A stretch of 64,000 nt of DNA from Maratus speciosus (Eukaryota; Arthropoda; Arachnida; Araneae; Salticidae): the NCBI GenBank assembly GCA_963932465.1, contig OZ010786.1, forward strand, positions 276,800,411-276,864,410, read 5' to 3'. The notes under the pieces were generated by a model. That model was not told where the DNA came from. It did no database searches and saw nothing but the letters and a program-made list of their open reading frames with translations. Below, piece by piece: positions 35,571-46,217 of the stretch (positions within the stretch are counted from its first letter, which is position 1; every line of letters starts with the position of its first letter). The translations under genes and the position numbers were made by a program.

Positions 35571-36880
35571 TGAAATGCTTAGACACGTTTATGCCACAAG
35601 AGTGGCATACACTTCTTCAGTTAGTTAATCACACAAGTTAAGAAAGTATTTGAAGCCACTCTTGTTGATTGCATTTCCAGTCAAATCATGGGAGTCAAAC
35701 TACCCTTTACAATCGACAAGTTTTAAGCTTTTTATTCATACAATGTAAAAGTTGTAAATCTTACAACGAACGAAAGCTCAGCAGTGGTGATTTAAGACGT
35801 TTCCGTTTTGTTTTTTTTTATAAAAAGCATGAAGTCCTATTAGAACTAACCACTCCGTTGATAAGTTACTCAAGCTCTATGATGAATAGAAAGTTTTACA
35901 GAAGACAATAACTAGAACTGCAAGCAAGGAAAAAGAAAAGAGAGGAATTATTTTGTAAATGATGAACGATCTCTTTGACATAGTTTATTCAGATGCTTTT
36001 GGACTGATGAAATTGAAGTGGATAAGAAATTATTATGCTCTTAGGGTCAAAATGGTAGCTCTATGATTTGTGTAGGTCAAAAGCTGGAACACAAGGAAGA
36101 GCGAGAACTCAAGAGCACTGCAATGGAAACTGACAAGGAAAAAAAGGACTTATGAAGAAATGGAACCAAAGTTTCATACTCATCAGTTTGCTACATCAGT
36201 AATTGATCCAAAGCAGAAGTGGTGACGCAGAAGTGGTGACTAACACAGTGAAAATTCTCTGTCGATCACCGAATATCCACAAAAACTGCAGCCGCAAAAA
36301 TAGTTTTAATCAATCCAAGTACATAGCAGTTTTTTACTCTACGTACTATACGCCCCAGTGAACAATATTTGCACGACTTTTTGAAAGAATGTCTCAGCCA
36401 TACACTTATACTAGGTCATTTCGATGAGAAATTTACTAGAAAGAAAATTGTTTGTGAATTACTGTAAGACTGAATATAAAAATAGTCGTCAGTCTTATTC
36501 CGTAATGAAAGTCTTAATGGTTTCAGCATACGCTTTCGGGCGTGATACTGAAAACCTGATAATAAATCGTACTTCTTTTCAACGCCTTAGAACACTATTT
36601 AGAGAGGTGAGACACACGAAAATACAGAAAATTTTTAACCTAAAAAACTGTCAAGAATTGATGTTGCACACGGATGGAAAGCTGCTCCCAGCACTCACAG
36701 GTTGCAATTGAAAAAGTTGATAGACTGGCGACAATAGCAACTTTTAAAGGAAGGAGCAGTTTTTGAGAGTCCCTGAAATCCCAACATCTTCAGGAGAAGA
36801 GCCAGCCATGGCTGTTTGTCAAACAATGGAGAATGGATCATATCTGACAAAATTCAAGCCTTGCTGCGATACGATTTTTT
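35571..36880 (+). pseudogene. Putative hAT-like transposase remnant
   Basis: The best part is the frame at 36424-36711. It contains TENLIINRTSFQRLRTLFRE and then LMLHTDGKLLPALTG. An H-x-D-G-K-L-L-P motif followed downstream by VDRL and SSGEEPAMAVCQTME fits a family of arthropod hAT-related transposase-like proteins I know by pattern (HWDGKLLP, then a G-V-P-K-L-x-x-S-x-G-E block). Stops break the frame around 36716 and upstream of 36424. A further open stretch at 35669-35911 may be part of the N-terminal region but has no clear motif. The family name is an inference. Confidence 0.45.
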
Positions 36881-37465
36881 TATGGTTTATTGTATTAGTT
36901 AATATAAGTTGACTGTAACATAAAATAAGCAAAAAGAAAAATAATTAATGAACGTTCATTACACATTTTAAGTTAAAATGCAACGCAACGTATAATGAAA
37001 GAAATTGTATTTTATTAGCTGACTAGCCAGATAAAAAAAACGTATTACTTATTTATTTATTTTTGTTGAAATAAACAGTCTCTATAATTTAGCTATTATT
37101 ATCATAAACTTTATTAATATGCTTCTATAATAATCCCAGTTTATCTAATAAGTTAATTGTCCCGTTAACGTTTTTGAATTACATTTTTCAAATTTTCTAC
37201 TTTCTGCATAAAAAGAGAAAAAAAAGTTTCTTAGAAGAATATAGAAAACTATTAAGGTTGATTTTTTTTATGTCAGTAATAAATAAGATTTAGTATGTTA
37301 CAATCAGAAAAAAAATGACGTTGGAAAAAATTCATTTGAAAGCATATTAACTTAACTTTTGAACTTAAAGTGCCCTATATAAGGCTAGTTTTAAACAGTT
37401 TAAAATGTTTTTATTGTCCTAAACATTTCTCAATTTTACACTTTTATATTTAACTCATCCTGGTT
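36875..37465 (+). repeat. AT-rich dispersed unit, one copy
   Basis: Landmarks: TTATGGTTTATTGTATTAGT, TTGTATTTTATTAGCTGAC, AATAAACAGTCTCTATAAT, TTGTCCCGTTAACG, TTTCTTAGAAGAATATAG, TTATGTCAGTAATAA (37269), AATGACGTTGGAAAAA and TTATTGTCCTAAACATT. Confidence 0.65.
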
Positions 37466-37952
37466 TTTGTATGGGATTTTTTAATCAATTTTTAAGCCGC
37501 TTCCTGATACGCTAGGATTATAATGATTACGTTCACACGTGTGTTTGCAGTACACTATTTTAATATTTTTAAAACTTGATTATAATTTAATAAATTAGTT
37601 TTAAGCCATTTTTCCGTTCGCCTGCCTCAGGTGATAAATCGCCAAATATTCTATATATAACACGTATAATTAAAGGGTTGTTTAAACAAATATGGATTTA
37701 AAAATGCGCCGATAAATGCTCATCAAAATATTTCAAACGGCTGTGAAACTGCAACAAGAAACAATTTTAAACGGAAAAAGTAGAAAAAAATTATAATTAT
37801 GCACTCTCAAAAAAACGTTCTTCAATTCAAGGAAATTCTACTGTTTGCAGTGCTGCCGGCATTTTTCCGTGAATTGACGAATATCCGTTTTTTCCCCTCC
37901 ATTACAGGAGGTAAAATATCCGTCAATTGAAGAAAGTTGGGAAAAAGCAAAA
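37466..37952. other. Intergenic with weak inverted repeat
   Basis: Short complementary blocks (TTCTTCAATT near 37812 and AATTGAAGAA near 37925; also ATATCCG on both sides) suggest a decayed hairpin element. No gene was recognised. Confidence 0.35.
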
Positions 37953-38019
37953 GCGGCCGAAGTTGGATTCGAACCAGCCACCTCAGCACTATGAGACGAT
38001 CACGCTAGCACGGCGCTAC
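37953..38019 (-). tRNA. tRNA-like sequence, possible pseudogene
   Basis: On the minus strand there is an A-box-like TAGCGTGATCG and a good B box, GGTTCGAATCC, about 35 bp apart, with a CAT triplet between. The ends GCCG and CGGC could pair as part of an acceptor stem. The anticodon stem does not pair cleanly and the D arm looks short. I therefore favour a tRNA-derived repeat or tRNA pseudogene over a working methionine tRNA. Confidence 0.35.
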
Positions 38020-38554
38020 ATGTGTACAGGAGCGAAACGCTTTGAAGTAAATATGTTTGCTTCAGATGGGTATGGCTTGATCCATTTCTTTTAAAAGCTT
38101 TTAATTTTGAAGTTCATTTTGGGAAGATTTCTTCTTTAATGAGATTGTGACTGGGGGTTTTTATACTTTAGTATTAATATAGTATAAAAATATGAATTTT
38201 AAGTATTTTACGTAGATTGCTAGAGGTAAAATACGAATGTTATATTTTTATTCGATAAGATTTTTTTTTTTTTTTTTGTAATATCGATTTTCTTCATTTA
38301 ATTTTCTTATCTTTTAAATGCCATTTAAAGTATATTTTAAATGCGAATATTTATTTATAAACAACTTTATAAATTCAACTTAATAATAAACAAGTAATAT
38401 AAAAATTTTGTTTTTAAAGTCAATTCCTACTTAGGCCATCAAAGAAAAATTTAATATAATCCCTTAAGCTAATATTAGTTTTTGTTGCATTAAAATATCT
38501 CAATTTGTTGATTTTCTATAAGCAGGTAGGTTTACAATGGAACTCTATGGGAAT
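38020..38554. other. AT-rich intergenic, nothing recognised
   Basis: No coding or repeat structure was recognised. Confidence 0.4.
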
Positions 38555-38668
38555 TTGGCGAAATATTAGAGATATCGCCAAGTTGGCGTCACTTTTGGCG
38601 ACTCATTTTGTCCGCCAAATTTGGCGATATATCGCCAAGTTGGCGACAAACTTGGCGGTATTTGGCGA
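38555..38668. repeat. Cluster of TTGGCG/CGCCAA motifs
   Basis: About ten copies of TTGGCG or its complement in roughly 110 bp, including two CGCCAAGTTGGCG palindromes and CGCCAAATTTGGCG. Spacing is irregular, so it is not a simple tandem repeat. The motif also recurs at 2.0-2.7 kb, 5.15 kb and 37.65 kb. Confidence 0.75.
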
Positions 38669-39298
38669 CAGAACAGGGTCCCCCCCCCCCTATGGTAACC
38701 CCTTATTGAAAATACTTTCATTGAACTTCAGTAACCAATGGCCGCCATGTTGTTTCCCATGCAAAACTAAAATTAATTAATTAAATTCAATTAATTAATT
38801 AATATTTGAAAAAACTGTATTAACATCAATTGTCACCCAGTACAAGTTTAAAAAAATTTATTTCAACTTGATAGGATAAATAATGAGTATTTTATTAACG
38901 ATTGAAAATTTGAATAAGATAAATATATAAATAAATAAAAATATAGGGAGAGTGTGAGCTAATAGTAGGAATGGAAAAATAAATTGTGGGTACTTTTCAA
39001 TGAATGAGAAAAGTAATTTTTATTTTGAAATTCGAAAACTTTTTGTCTTTTTTGATTAAATTAGAAATCTTAATTTATAGAATTTTTGGTTTTTCATTTT
39101 AAAAATAAATTCCGATTTATTATCAATAGACCCAATACGCATGCATGCTAGGACTGAACGGAATTTCTCCCTCTTTTTAGACGTTCGGGGAGAATTCACG
39201 GATAAAGTATGTTTTCTAGGAGTACGGAAATTATTTGTTAAAAAAGGAGGAATAATTTAGTGTATATTGACAAATTTTTCTGATCGTGTGTATATATA
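38669..39298. other. AT-rich intergenic, nothing recognised
   Basis: No gene was recognised. It ends in a TA-rich stretch into which the Tc1-like element is inserted. Confidence 0.4.
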
Positions 39299-39300
39299 TA

Positions 39301-40826
39301 CACTATGACGCAAAAGTTTAGACAATGACGTCATTCAGCTTTAAAATGTAGAATTATGACGTCAGAATTACAAAAACCTGTAAATATATTCAAAAACTGA
39401 TTTAAAATGCTATGTACAAAAGACAGTCGTTTTATTTGCTATAATACTAATTTTTTTCATAAAAATTCAAATGTGCTTGTCGCAAAAGTTTAGACACTAT
39501 TCTAAATTTCTTTGAATATTCGCTGGCATATGCAAATTTAGAATCGATGATGTCACAAATTTGGAGTACTTAAGTTCTGCAAACGATTGCGGTTCATAGT
39601 CGACATGCCGAGAGCTAAAGAAATTCAAGTGAATGAGGTTTCAAGGATTTGGCAGTTGAAAGGTGAAGGGAAGAGCGTTTCTGAAATTTCTGCTATTATT
39701 AATAGGTCAAAAAAATCTATTTATTGAGTTTTATCGAGTGGTTCCGAATATAAAGCAAAATGTCGGTCTGGGAGGCCACGTGTGACAAATGTACGAGAGG
39801 ATCGCCTGATACAAAGACTAGCGAGTACTCAACAAATGAGCGTACGTGGAGTTCAAAGCTCATCGGGACTCTCTGTATCAAAGGATACGATTCGTAGACG
39901 AATTTTGGAAAAAGGAACAATCGTTTATAGCAAAATGCAGAAGAAACCAGCTCTGAAACCATATCATAAGTTACAAAGACTTATGTGGCCTCGAAAGCAT
40001 ATGTCATATGGAGAGAAATGGCAGTCAGTCATATTTAGCGATGAAAAAAAGTGGAATCTGGATGGTTCAGATGGTTGTTTATCGTATTGGCATGACTTGC
40101 GGAAGGAACCTCGACGTTTTTTTAGTCGCAGACAAGGAGGGGGCTCGGTGATGGTTTGGGCAGCCTTTTGCTATAATGGACAAGTATCTCTGACCTTCAC
40201 CAGTGGTCGTCAAACTTCACAGCATTATACACAGACATTAGAAGAAAACCTACTGCCAGTTGCTGAGCTTCTAGGGGGTCCTCAGTGGGAATTTCAGCAA
40301 GACAATGCTTCAATTCACACTGCAAAACATTCAAAATCTTGGTTTAATTTCCATAATATAAGAGTTCTCGACTGGCCAGCATGTAGCCCAGATCTTAACC
40401 CTATAGAAAACCTTTGGAGCATCATGTGTCGCAAAGTTTATAGCAACGCTAGACAATACTCTTCTGAAAAGGAACTTAAGACATCTATTGAGAATGCATG
40501 GTACGATATCGATCCACAAACTATGCAAGATTTAGTTTCTTCCATGCAATCTCGTGTATATGACGTAATACATAAGCATGGATGCGCAACCAGGTTTTAA
40601 AAATTGTTTATTTCGATTTTATTTAATTTGTGTCTAAACTTTTGAGACAGCAGTTTATTTTTGTTACCATTTAATTTATTGCAATATGCACAATTCCACT
40701 TTTCTTTGTTATAAATATTGTTTATATGTACAGCACATTAATTTCAAGCAGTGATTTGAAAATTGAATAAATATTTTTCAAAGTATGTAAGAATTTCTTC
40801 ATTGTCTAAACTTTTGCGTCATAGTG
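39301..40826 (+). mobile_element. Tc1-like element with IR/DR ends
   Basis: The outer ends (CACTATGACGCAAAAGTTTA, then GACAATGA, at 39301 and its complement ending at 40826) are nearly exact inverted repeats flanked by TA. A second, inner copy of the core GCAAAAGTTTAGACA occurs at 39482 on the left. A variant of it, TGTCTAAACTTTTGAGACA, occurs at 40631 on the right. Each end therefore has two presumed transposase-binding sites about 170-180 bp apart. The 1,526-bp length is typical of the superfamily. Confidence 0.92.
39605..40600 (+). pseudogene. Tc1-like transposase, one premature stop (DD34E)
   Basis: From the ATG at 39605 (MPRAKEIQVNEVSRI) a single frame runs 332 codons to a TAA at 40598-40600. 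It is interrupted only by a TGA at 39725-39727 (codon 41), just after SKKSIY. N-terminal helix-turn-helix regions cover about residues 1-110, with a GRPRV linker near residue 54. The catalytic triad is readable: D146 in FSDEKKW, D233 in QQDNASIH and E268 in NPIENLW, with 34 residues between the last two. The open part starts at an internal ATG, 39782. It would lack the first DNA-binding helices, so the copy is probably inactive. The function is cut-and-paste transposition into TA sites. Confidence 0.92.
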
Positions 40827-40828
40827 TA

Positions 40829-41401
40829 TATATCTTTGAATATATATATATATTCAAAGACATGCTTTCATTAACATTCACAAAAATATACAATTAAATA
40901 TATATTTTTAAATGCACAAAAAAGTAGAAAATTTCGTTAAAATTTGGCGCTATTGTGGTAAACCTACTGTTAGTACTTTTCAAAAATTACTTATTGTTGA
41001 AGATGATACTGATTTCTCCATAGGAAATCAACTGTTGTCCCCTTCCCGTTACCCACCCCCTTAGGGATCCAATTAAAAGAAAAATCAATGTCCACTTTAT
41101 GTATTGCCGTCAGGAATACATATATATTCCAAACTTCAAAGCTCTATGCCAACAGAAGTGGATGAAAAATGGGTCACAAGATTTGACTGACACGCACAAA
41201 CGTAATTGCAAGTTAACAGAAAGCATGTAATAAAAAGATATTTATATAATATGCTTTTATCAATTCATAGATTCATATTAATTAATTTAGGGCTATAGGT
41301 TGCGAAAACAGTTTAGCAATCCTAAAAATATAGTTTAAATGACATTCCTTATTTTCTTTCTTGTTGCCCTATTTTAAAAAAGAAACAGAGCAAAAATTAT
41401 A
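40829..41401. other. AT-rich intergenic, nothing recognised
   Basis: No coding or repeat structure was recognised apart from a short TA run. Confidence 0.4.
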
Positions 41402-41403
41402 TA

Positions 41404-41938
41404 CCGGGTAAGTCAGAATGAATATAGAGATTACAAACAGCTATAACTATTTAATGGAAAATAATTTATCGATAAGATTAACACAGAATGCAGACGGAAC
41501 TTCAGAATTTTATATACATACGCCATAAATGTTCTATGTGACTTCCCTTGGTCTCACGGACAACATCTAGGTGGTAGTCCATTTCACACCATATGCATTC
41601 TAAAGCATTTGTTCAGTCACCGGCGCAAGCGCATTACAAATGGGTACTTTGAGTTCTTCAATTGTTTTGGGCATGGGGGGGGGGGGGCCTGTCTTTCACA
41701 TAACGCCATAGAAAAAATCGGCCCTTTTTACTAATGAGACATCCGCAATGAACAGGTTTCTTGTCGTTACAAAGTTTCAATTCGCGTATGCAGCAGGCTT
41801 CCGCTTCACTGCACCTGCGCCTTACGTAAAGAAATTTTGAAGCTCCATCTACATTCTTTGTTAATCTTATTCATAAATTATTTTCCATTAAATAGTTATA
41901 GCCGTTTGTAATCGCTATATTCATTTGGACTTAACCTG
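41404..41938 (-). mobile_element. Deletion derivative of a mariner-like element
   Basis: The terminal inverted repeats are about 110 bp. The left end begins CCGGGTAAGTCAGAATGAAT, and the right-end complement has the same ordered blocks, including TAACTATTTAATGGAAAATA. TA flanks are at 41402-41403 and 41939-41940. Only the 3' end of the transposase remains inside. Confidence 0.85.
41530..41765 (-). pseudogene. Mariner-like transposase C-terminal fragment
   Basis: On the minus strand, FLWRYVKDRP is followed after a poly(C) interruption by MPKTIEELKVPICNAL, VTEQML and EMDYHLDVVRETKGSHIEHL. This is the standard C-terminus of this transposase family, after the third catalytic residue. The rest of the gene is deleted. 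Confidence 0.8.
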
Positions 41939-42123
41939 TATTTTTAAATAAATTCACTTGTTTGCGCTTTCTACCAACCGTAAGAGAAGCAGCGAATATT
42001 TCATAATCGAGTTCGGTGTCAACAGCAAATTTATGTATTGTAACATAAATTTTGGTGAAAAAACATTAACTGCATCCTTTATGATTTTAGCTTATCTTTT
42101 TGCATTTCTATGACTTGCGCAGT

Positions 42124-42211
42124 GTACGTCATGGTATTCTGGTCATTTCCAAAAATGACGTACGAGGGTACGCCATGGTACTTTGATCATTTCCAACAAT
42201 GACATACGACC
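42124..42211 (+). repeat. 44-bp tandem repeat, two copies
   Basis: Copies start at 42124 (GTACGTCATGGTA) and 42168 (GTACGCCATGGTA), each with TCATTTCCAA and AATGAC further in. Confidence 0.8.
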
Positions 42212-42479
42212 CGTATATCATGCAATAGGTGTCAAAATGTATTCCCTTACAGTGGTGTTGTCGTTTTCCTACAAAGGCATAAATGAGACCTAGTCCGTGC
42301 GTGTGGGGAGTAATTAAAACCCTTTTGATGTCTATCACCCAGAATAGATTATGAAATTATATTTCCATGATGTTTTGTATTTTGTATAGATTTGATGTAG
42401 TACTCGTATTTGCTTTATTTCATCCGTTTGTGTTAGCATTGGTTATGTTAATTTTCAAACGTTAATTACAATAGTTTAA

Positions 42480-43260
42480 TAAAATCTGCTTAATTAATTG
42501 AACTTGATTTATTATTTTTTTTACAAACTCATCAGTACATATGATATATGGCTATCTTGCTGCAATCATTTGGAATAGGCGACACAGTTTTGTTTTGTCA
42601 TATTATTACGAAGCCTTGTCGCTAGTAACATACAGACCACTAACAGAGCTAGAGCAAGGAGTTATTTATCGTTTATTATATCATTTAATTTATTATGGAT
42701 GTGGCAAAAAATAAGTAGAAAGAAAATATGAATAAAGTTTATATATTATAAATGTTTTTCGGTTATAATTTAAAAAATATCTATATTTAAAGAAGATCAA
42801 ATTACATTTAATGAAGATCAAATTACCTAAAGTAGATCATAAAAAACGAAATTTATCATTAGTGCAGGAATTGATGCGCTTTATAATTTAAGTATTATTT
42901 ACAGAAAGTTAATTCTTATCTATTAAGTTAAGTTAAATTGCTCATAAAATTCTTGAATTTCCATATTTTATACATAAAAAAAGAAGAAAAATCATAGCCG
43001 AATAAATCAAACTGTTAAAACTGATACTTTCATTATTATAGGTCAGTCGTGAGAATTATCTAATACATTAAAATGAAAAGACAAAAATGTGTGGAACAAT
43101 TTTATAAGTATATTAAAGTGTCTGCTTGAAATGTTCTTATGCATGTTTCAATATGTGATGAGCTTTCAAATTTTCTTAAAACTGTCTTAAACGGTTCAGA
43201 AAAAACCATACGGAATACATACTAATGGGTTTTTTATTTATTTTAATTTTAATTTTGATT
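42480..43260 (+). repeat. AT-rich dispersed unit, one copy
   Basis: Landmarks: TTATTATGGATG, AAAATAAGTAGAAAG, TTATCTATTAAGTTAAGTT, TTGCTCATAAAATTC, GGTCAGTCGTG (43041), CTGCTTGAAATGTTCTTATG (43122) and AAACTGTCTTAAACGGTTC. The last three match the 24.4 and 27.2 kb copies closely. Confidence 0.65.
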
Positions 43261-43559
43261 TTCTTATTAATTAAAAAAAAATAACTTAAATACAGAATAA
43301 AATTTCTGAAATTATTATTATAAAGTGTTTTTCTTTTATTTTTATCTTATTTTATTAAAATATTTCAGCACATCTTATAATTTAAATGGGAAAGGTTTGG
43401 TTCTCCTGTGTGTATGTCTGACTAGAGAAATTGGCAGCAAATTTTGAATTTAAACAGTTATCTTTAAGAATTCAACAATAATTTCATATGATAAAACTAT
43501 AAAATTATAAAATAATAAACACAAAATTTTTTCAATAAGGATATTTAAAAAAACTTTCA

Positions 43560-44074
43560 CTGGCACATGGCACTGACTGGTTACTTTATGGTGTGTAATG
43601 CAATATTATGATGCAAATCTTATCCGATTCTTACGTATTTTACTCCATCACTACCAATCACGGAGATTTTGGTCTCGTCAGAACACTGTCCCATTGTTCC
43701 GTTGTTCAGTTAACATACGTTTTTGCCCAGTTTAATTCTTCCAACCTTTGATGGAGAGATAAATATAGTTTTTTCGTTTAATTCTAATATTTAAACCAAA
43801 TCGATGCAGTCTGCGCAGGCTCTTGCATTCATCGTCGAACTGGTTAGCGCCATTTCACTCTTCTATCATCACTTTCTGTTGTACACCTTTTCCTGCCTTT
43901 ACTAGTTTTATTTTGTATTTACATAGTTTCCTTATACAGGTTCAAAAATTTAGAAATGCCACCTTTTATTACATTTCCACCAATTTGCCTAATTTCTTCA
44001 TAAATGTAACATTGCTAACTTAATAGTATTAATTTACATCACTTTTTAAGCGATCAGTCAACACTTTGTGCCAT
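43560..44074 (-). pseudogene. Tc1-like transposase, N-terminal half remnant
   Basis: The minus strand from the ATG at 44074 reads MAQSVD and a stop, then helix-turn-helix remnants. A decayed linker follows, with LRRLHRFGLNIRIKRK, then LTEQRNNGTVF and DETKISVIGSDGVKYVR, which carries the first catalytic aspartate region (S-D-E-T-K). Several stops and shifts are present, and the second half of the domain is absent. The plus-strand frame at 43823-44023 is a shadow. It is the same family as the fragment at 18890-19068. Confidence 0.7.
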
Positions 44075-44345
44075 TTCTTTAATATGCCTGATTTTTAAAT
44101 CCAACTCTAACATCAATCATTTAAAGCACTGGCAAATGCTACTCAAATGTCCTACAAAACATGACAACAACAGTTGAATACTTTTGTTACCTGGTTGGCT
44201 CAATGCCAAAACAGGGTGAGATCTGCTTGGCTCTCTAAACAGTCATGCTGATTGGCTGCGTTCAAATAAACAAAAGCTACTTCATGCTAACTTATCCAAG
44301 TTGCGTTTCTTTTTTGTTGTTGTTGTTTATTTGTCTATAACTTTG
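44075..44345 (-). repeat. 5' region of Tc1-like family, copy 2
   Basis: Matches 19069-19290, for example TCATGCTGATTGGCTGCGTT and TTGTTGTTTATTTGTCTATA. Confidence 0.6.
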
Positions 44346-45177
44346 CTTAAATTCTAACAGTATTCTAATCGTACAGATTTGTTTCCTTATATTCTTGATC
44401 AAATAATATTTCCGCTGATATATAATTTAATGATATTACTTAAATAGAAAGTGGTGTATGACTCATCATACCTCAAAATTACACCTTTTCAAAATTGTTT
44501 TATTCGTTTCTTGTTGTGACATATATAAGTGATTTAAGAATTTTTCTTTTTAATTCAACGGTAATTTCATATAACGGAGCTAAAAAATCAATTTAAAATT
44601 CCTTCAACATAGATATCTAAAAAAAGTTAAATAAATACAATTCAAATGAATGTAACAAACAAAAAAGAAATTAAATATCTGTCACATTCATTGTTCATTT
44701 GCTGCTTTTAAAATTAAGATCAGGAACCAATTCGGCTGTAAATTTAAACAATAGTAATCAAAACTTTCTTTAAAAAAAGATTTATAACAAACTTTTTATT
44801 ATTTACGAAATAGAAACACCATGCTAGTAAAATTATTATTGTTTCATATGCATTTAATTAGAATTTTTCTGATTAAACTTTAATACAACTAAAACATTGA
44901 ACAGAATAGCCATCTGACATTTGTTTAAATAAAAATCGAAGTTATTATAGTGCAACTATTTTTTCTCTGAATGTTGTATCTGTTAACGAATGTGGGCATT
45001 TTTCCAGTTGACACATTTCGTTTGTTTATAAACAGAATTAAGAAGATTCATTGGAAGTTCAAACCATTTTATTATTCAGAAGTAGTAATACAAAAGTGTG
45101 TAGAAAGAGGTATATTTTCCTTTGATAAATGGAATTTTGATCTTCAAAACCTCTAAAAAAATTATACTGTAGAAAAC

Positions 45178-45178
<1 letters not shown>
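44346..45178. other. AT-rich intergenic, nothing recognised
   Basis: No coding, RNA or repeat signature was recognised. Confidence 0.4.

Positions 45179-45239
<61 letters not shown>
45179..45239 (+). repeat. (ATT)n microsatellite
   Basis: About twenty uninterrupted ATT repeats. Confidence 0.95.
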
Positions 45240-45240
<1 letters not shown>

Positions 45241-46185
45241 AGGAACTGTTTGATTGTTATTTAAGTATTGCGCGGCAGCGCAATTTTTATTTATTTACAG
45301 TGTCACTATTCAATGTTAATTTAACATAGAAAAGCCTATGGTGCTCGTAACTTTTTTTTACTTTTTTTCCCCGTTGACACAATTTTTTTAATTCTTTGCT
45401 AATTCTAATAATAATTATAAATTTAAAGTGTGGAAACGTTTGCCTGGTGTCAGAGTCAAAACGGATGGTAAAATGGCTTCGCATGTGGGTGGACTATAAC
45501 CCAGAAATTAGCACACGCTATGTTTTATTAGCATTATTCAAATATTTTTCTTAATAATTGCAAATTTCGCTATTTTCATTGAGAATTGGTGGTCATTTTC
45601 CGGCAAAATTTAACATTATTTCTTTATTGTTGCAGAAATTTAAAAATCGTGATAAATTTTTGTCTACAGCAATTAATTTTCAGTTGAAAGATTTCCACGT
45701 GAAAAATGAAATTGAAATATTTTTAAGCATTAAAAATTAGATAAATATGGCGTCATAGTGGATATAAAAACGACATTTTCATACATTTGTTAGTAATACA
45801 AAGCGTGTTAATATGAGTTTAATACAGAAAGCAAGTGAAGATGATGTAGTCAAATTTAAAACAAAAATTTGAAATATATTTTGCCGATATTGATTTTAAA
45901 ACACAAATATCAGTTGCATAAAGATGAGCGCATAGTTCAATTAAATAGTTTTGGACTTTTTGATTTGTTTATATTTTTCTTGTGTGCATTTATTGTTTGT
46001 TGAAATTTTAATTTTTTAACGATTTGTGAGTCGAAAACAAATACTGTACTATTTATATTGTTTTAAGACGGTGTAAAAATTGAAATTGTCCAATTTTTAG
46101 AGGCTAATAAATTTGCAAAAGCGAAATTTATTTTACAGGATGCATCAGTATGACGTCAGCGTTACAAACTAACATGCTTTTTCTG

Positions 46186-46188
<3 letters not shown>
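45240..46188. other. AT-rich intergenic, nothing recognised
   Basis: Short reading frames only. No structure was recognised. Confidence 0.4.

Positions 46189-46217
<29 letters not shown>
46189..46217 (+). repeat. (TA)n microsatellite
   Basis: An uninterrupted TA/AT run. Confidence 0.95.

Noticed and set aside
39725..39727. In-frame TGA in the Tc1-like transposase, considered as recoding
   Set aside because: Nothing suggests a selenocysteine element or readthrough, and transposon decay explains it simply.
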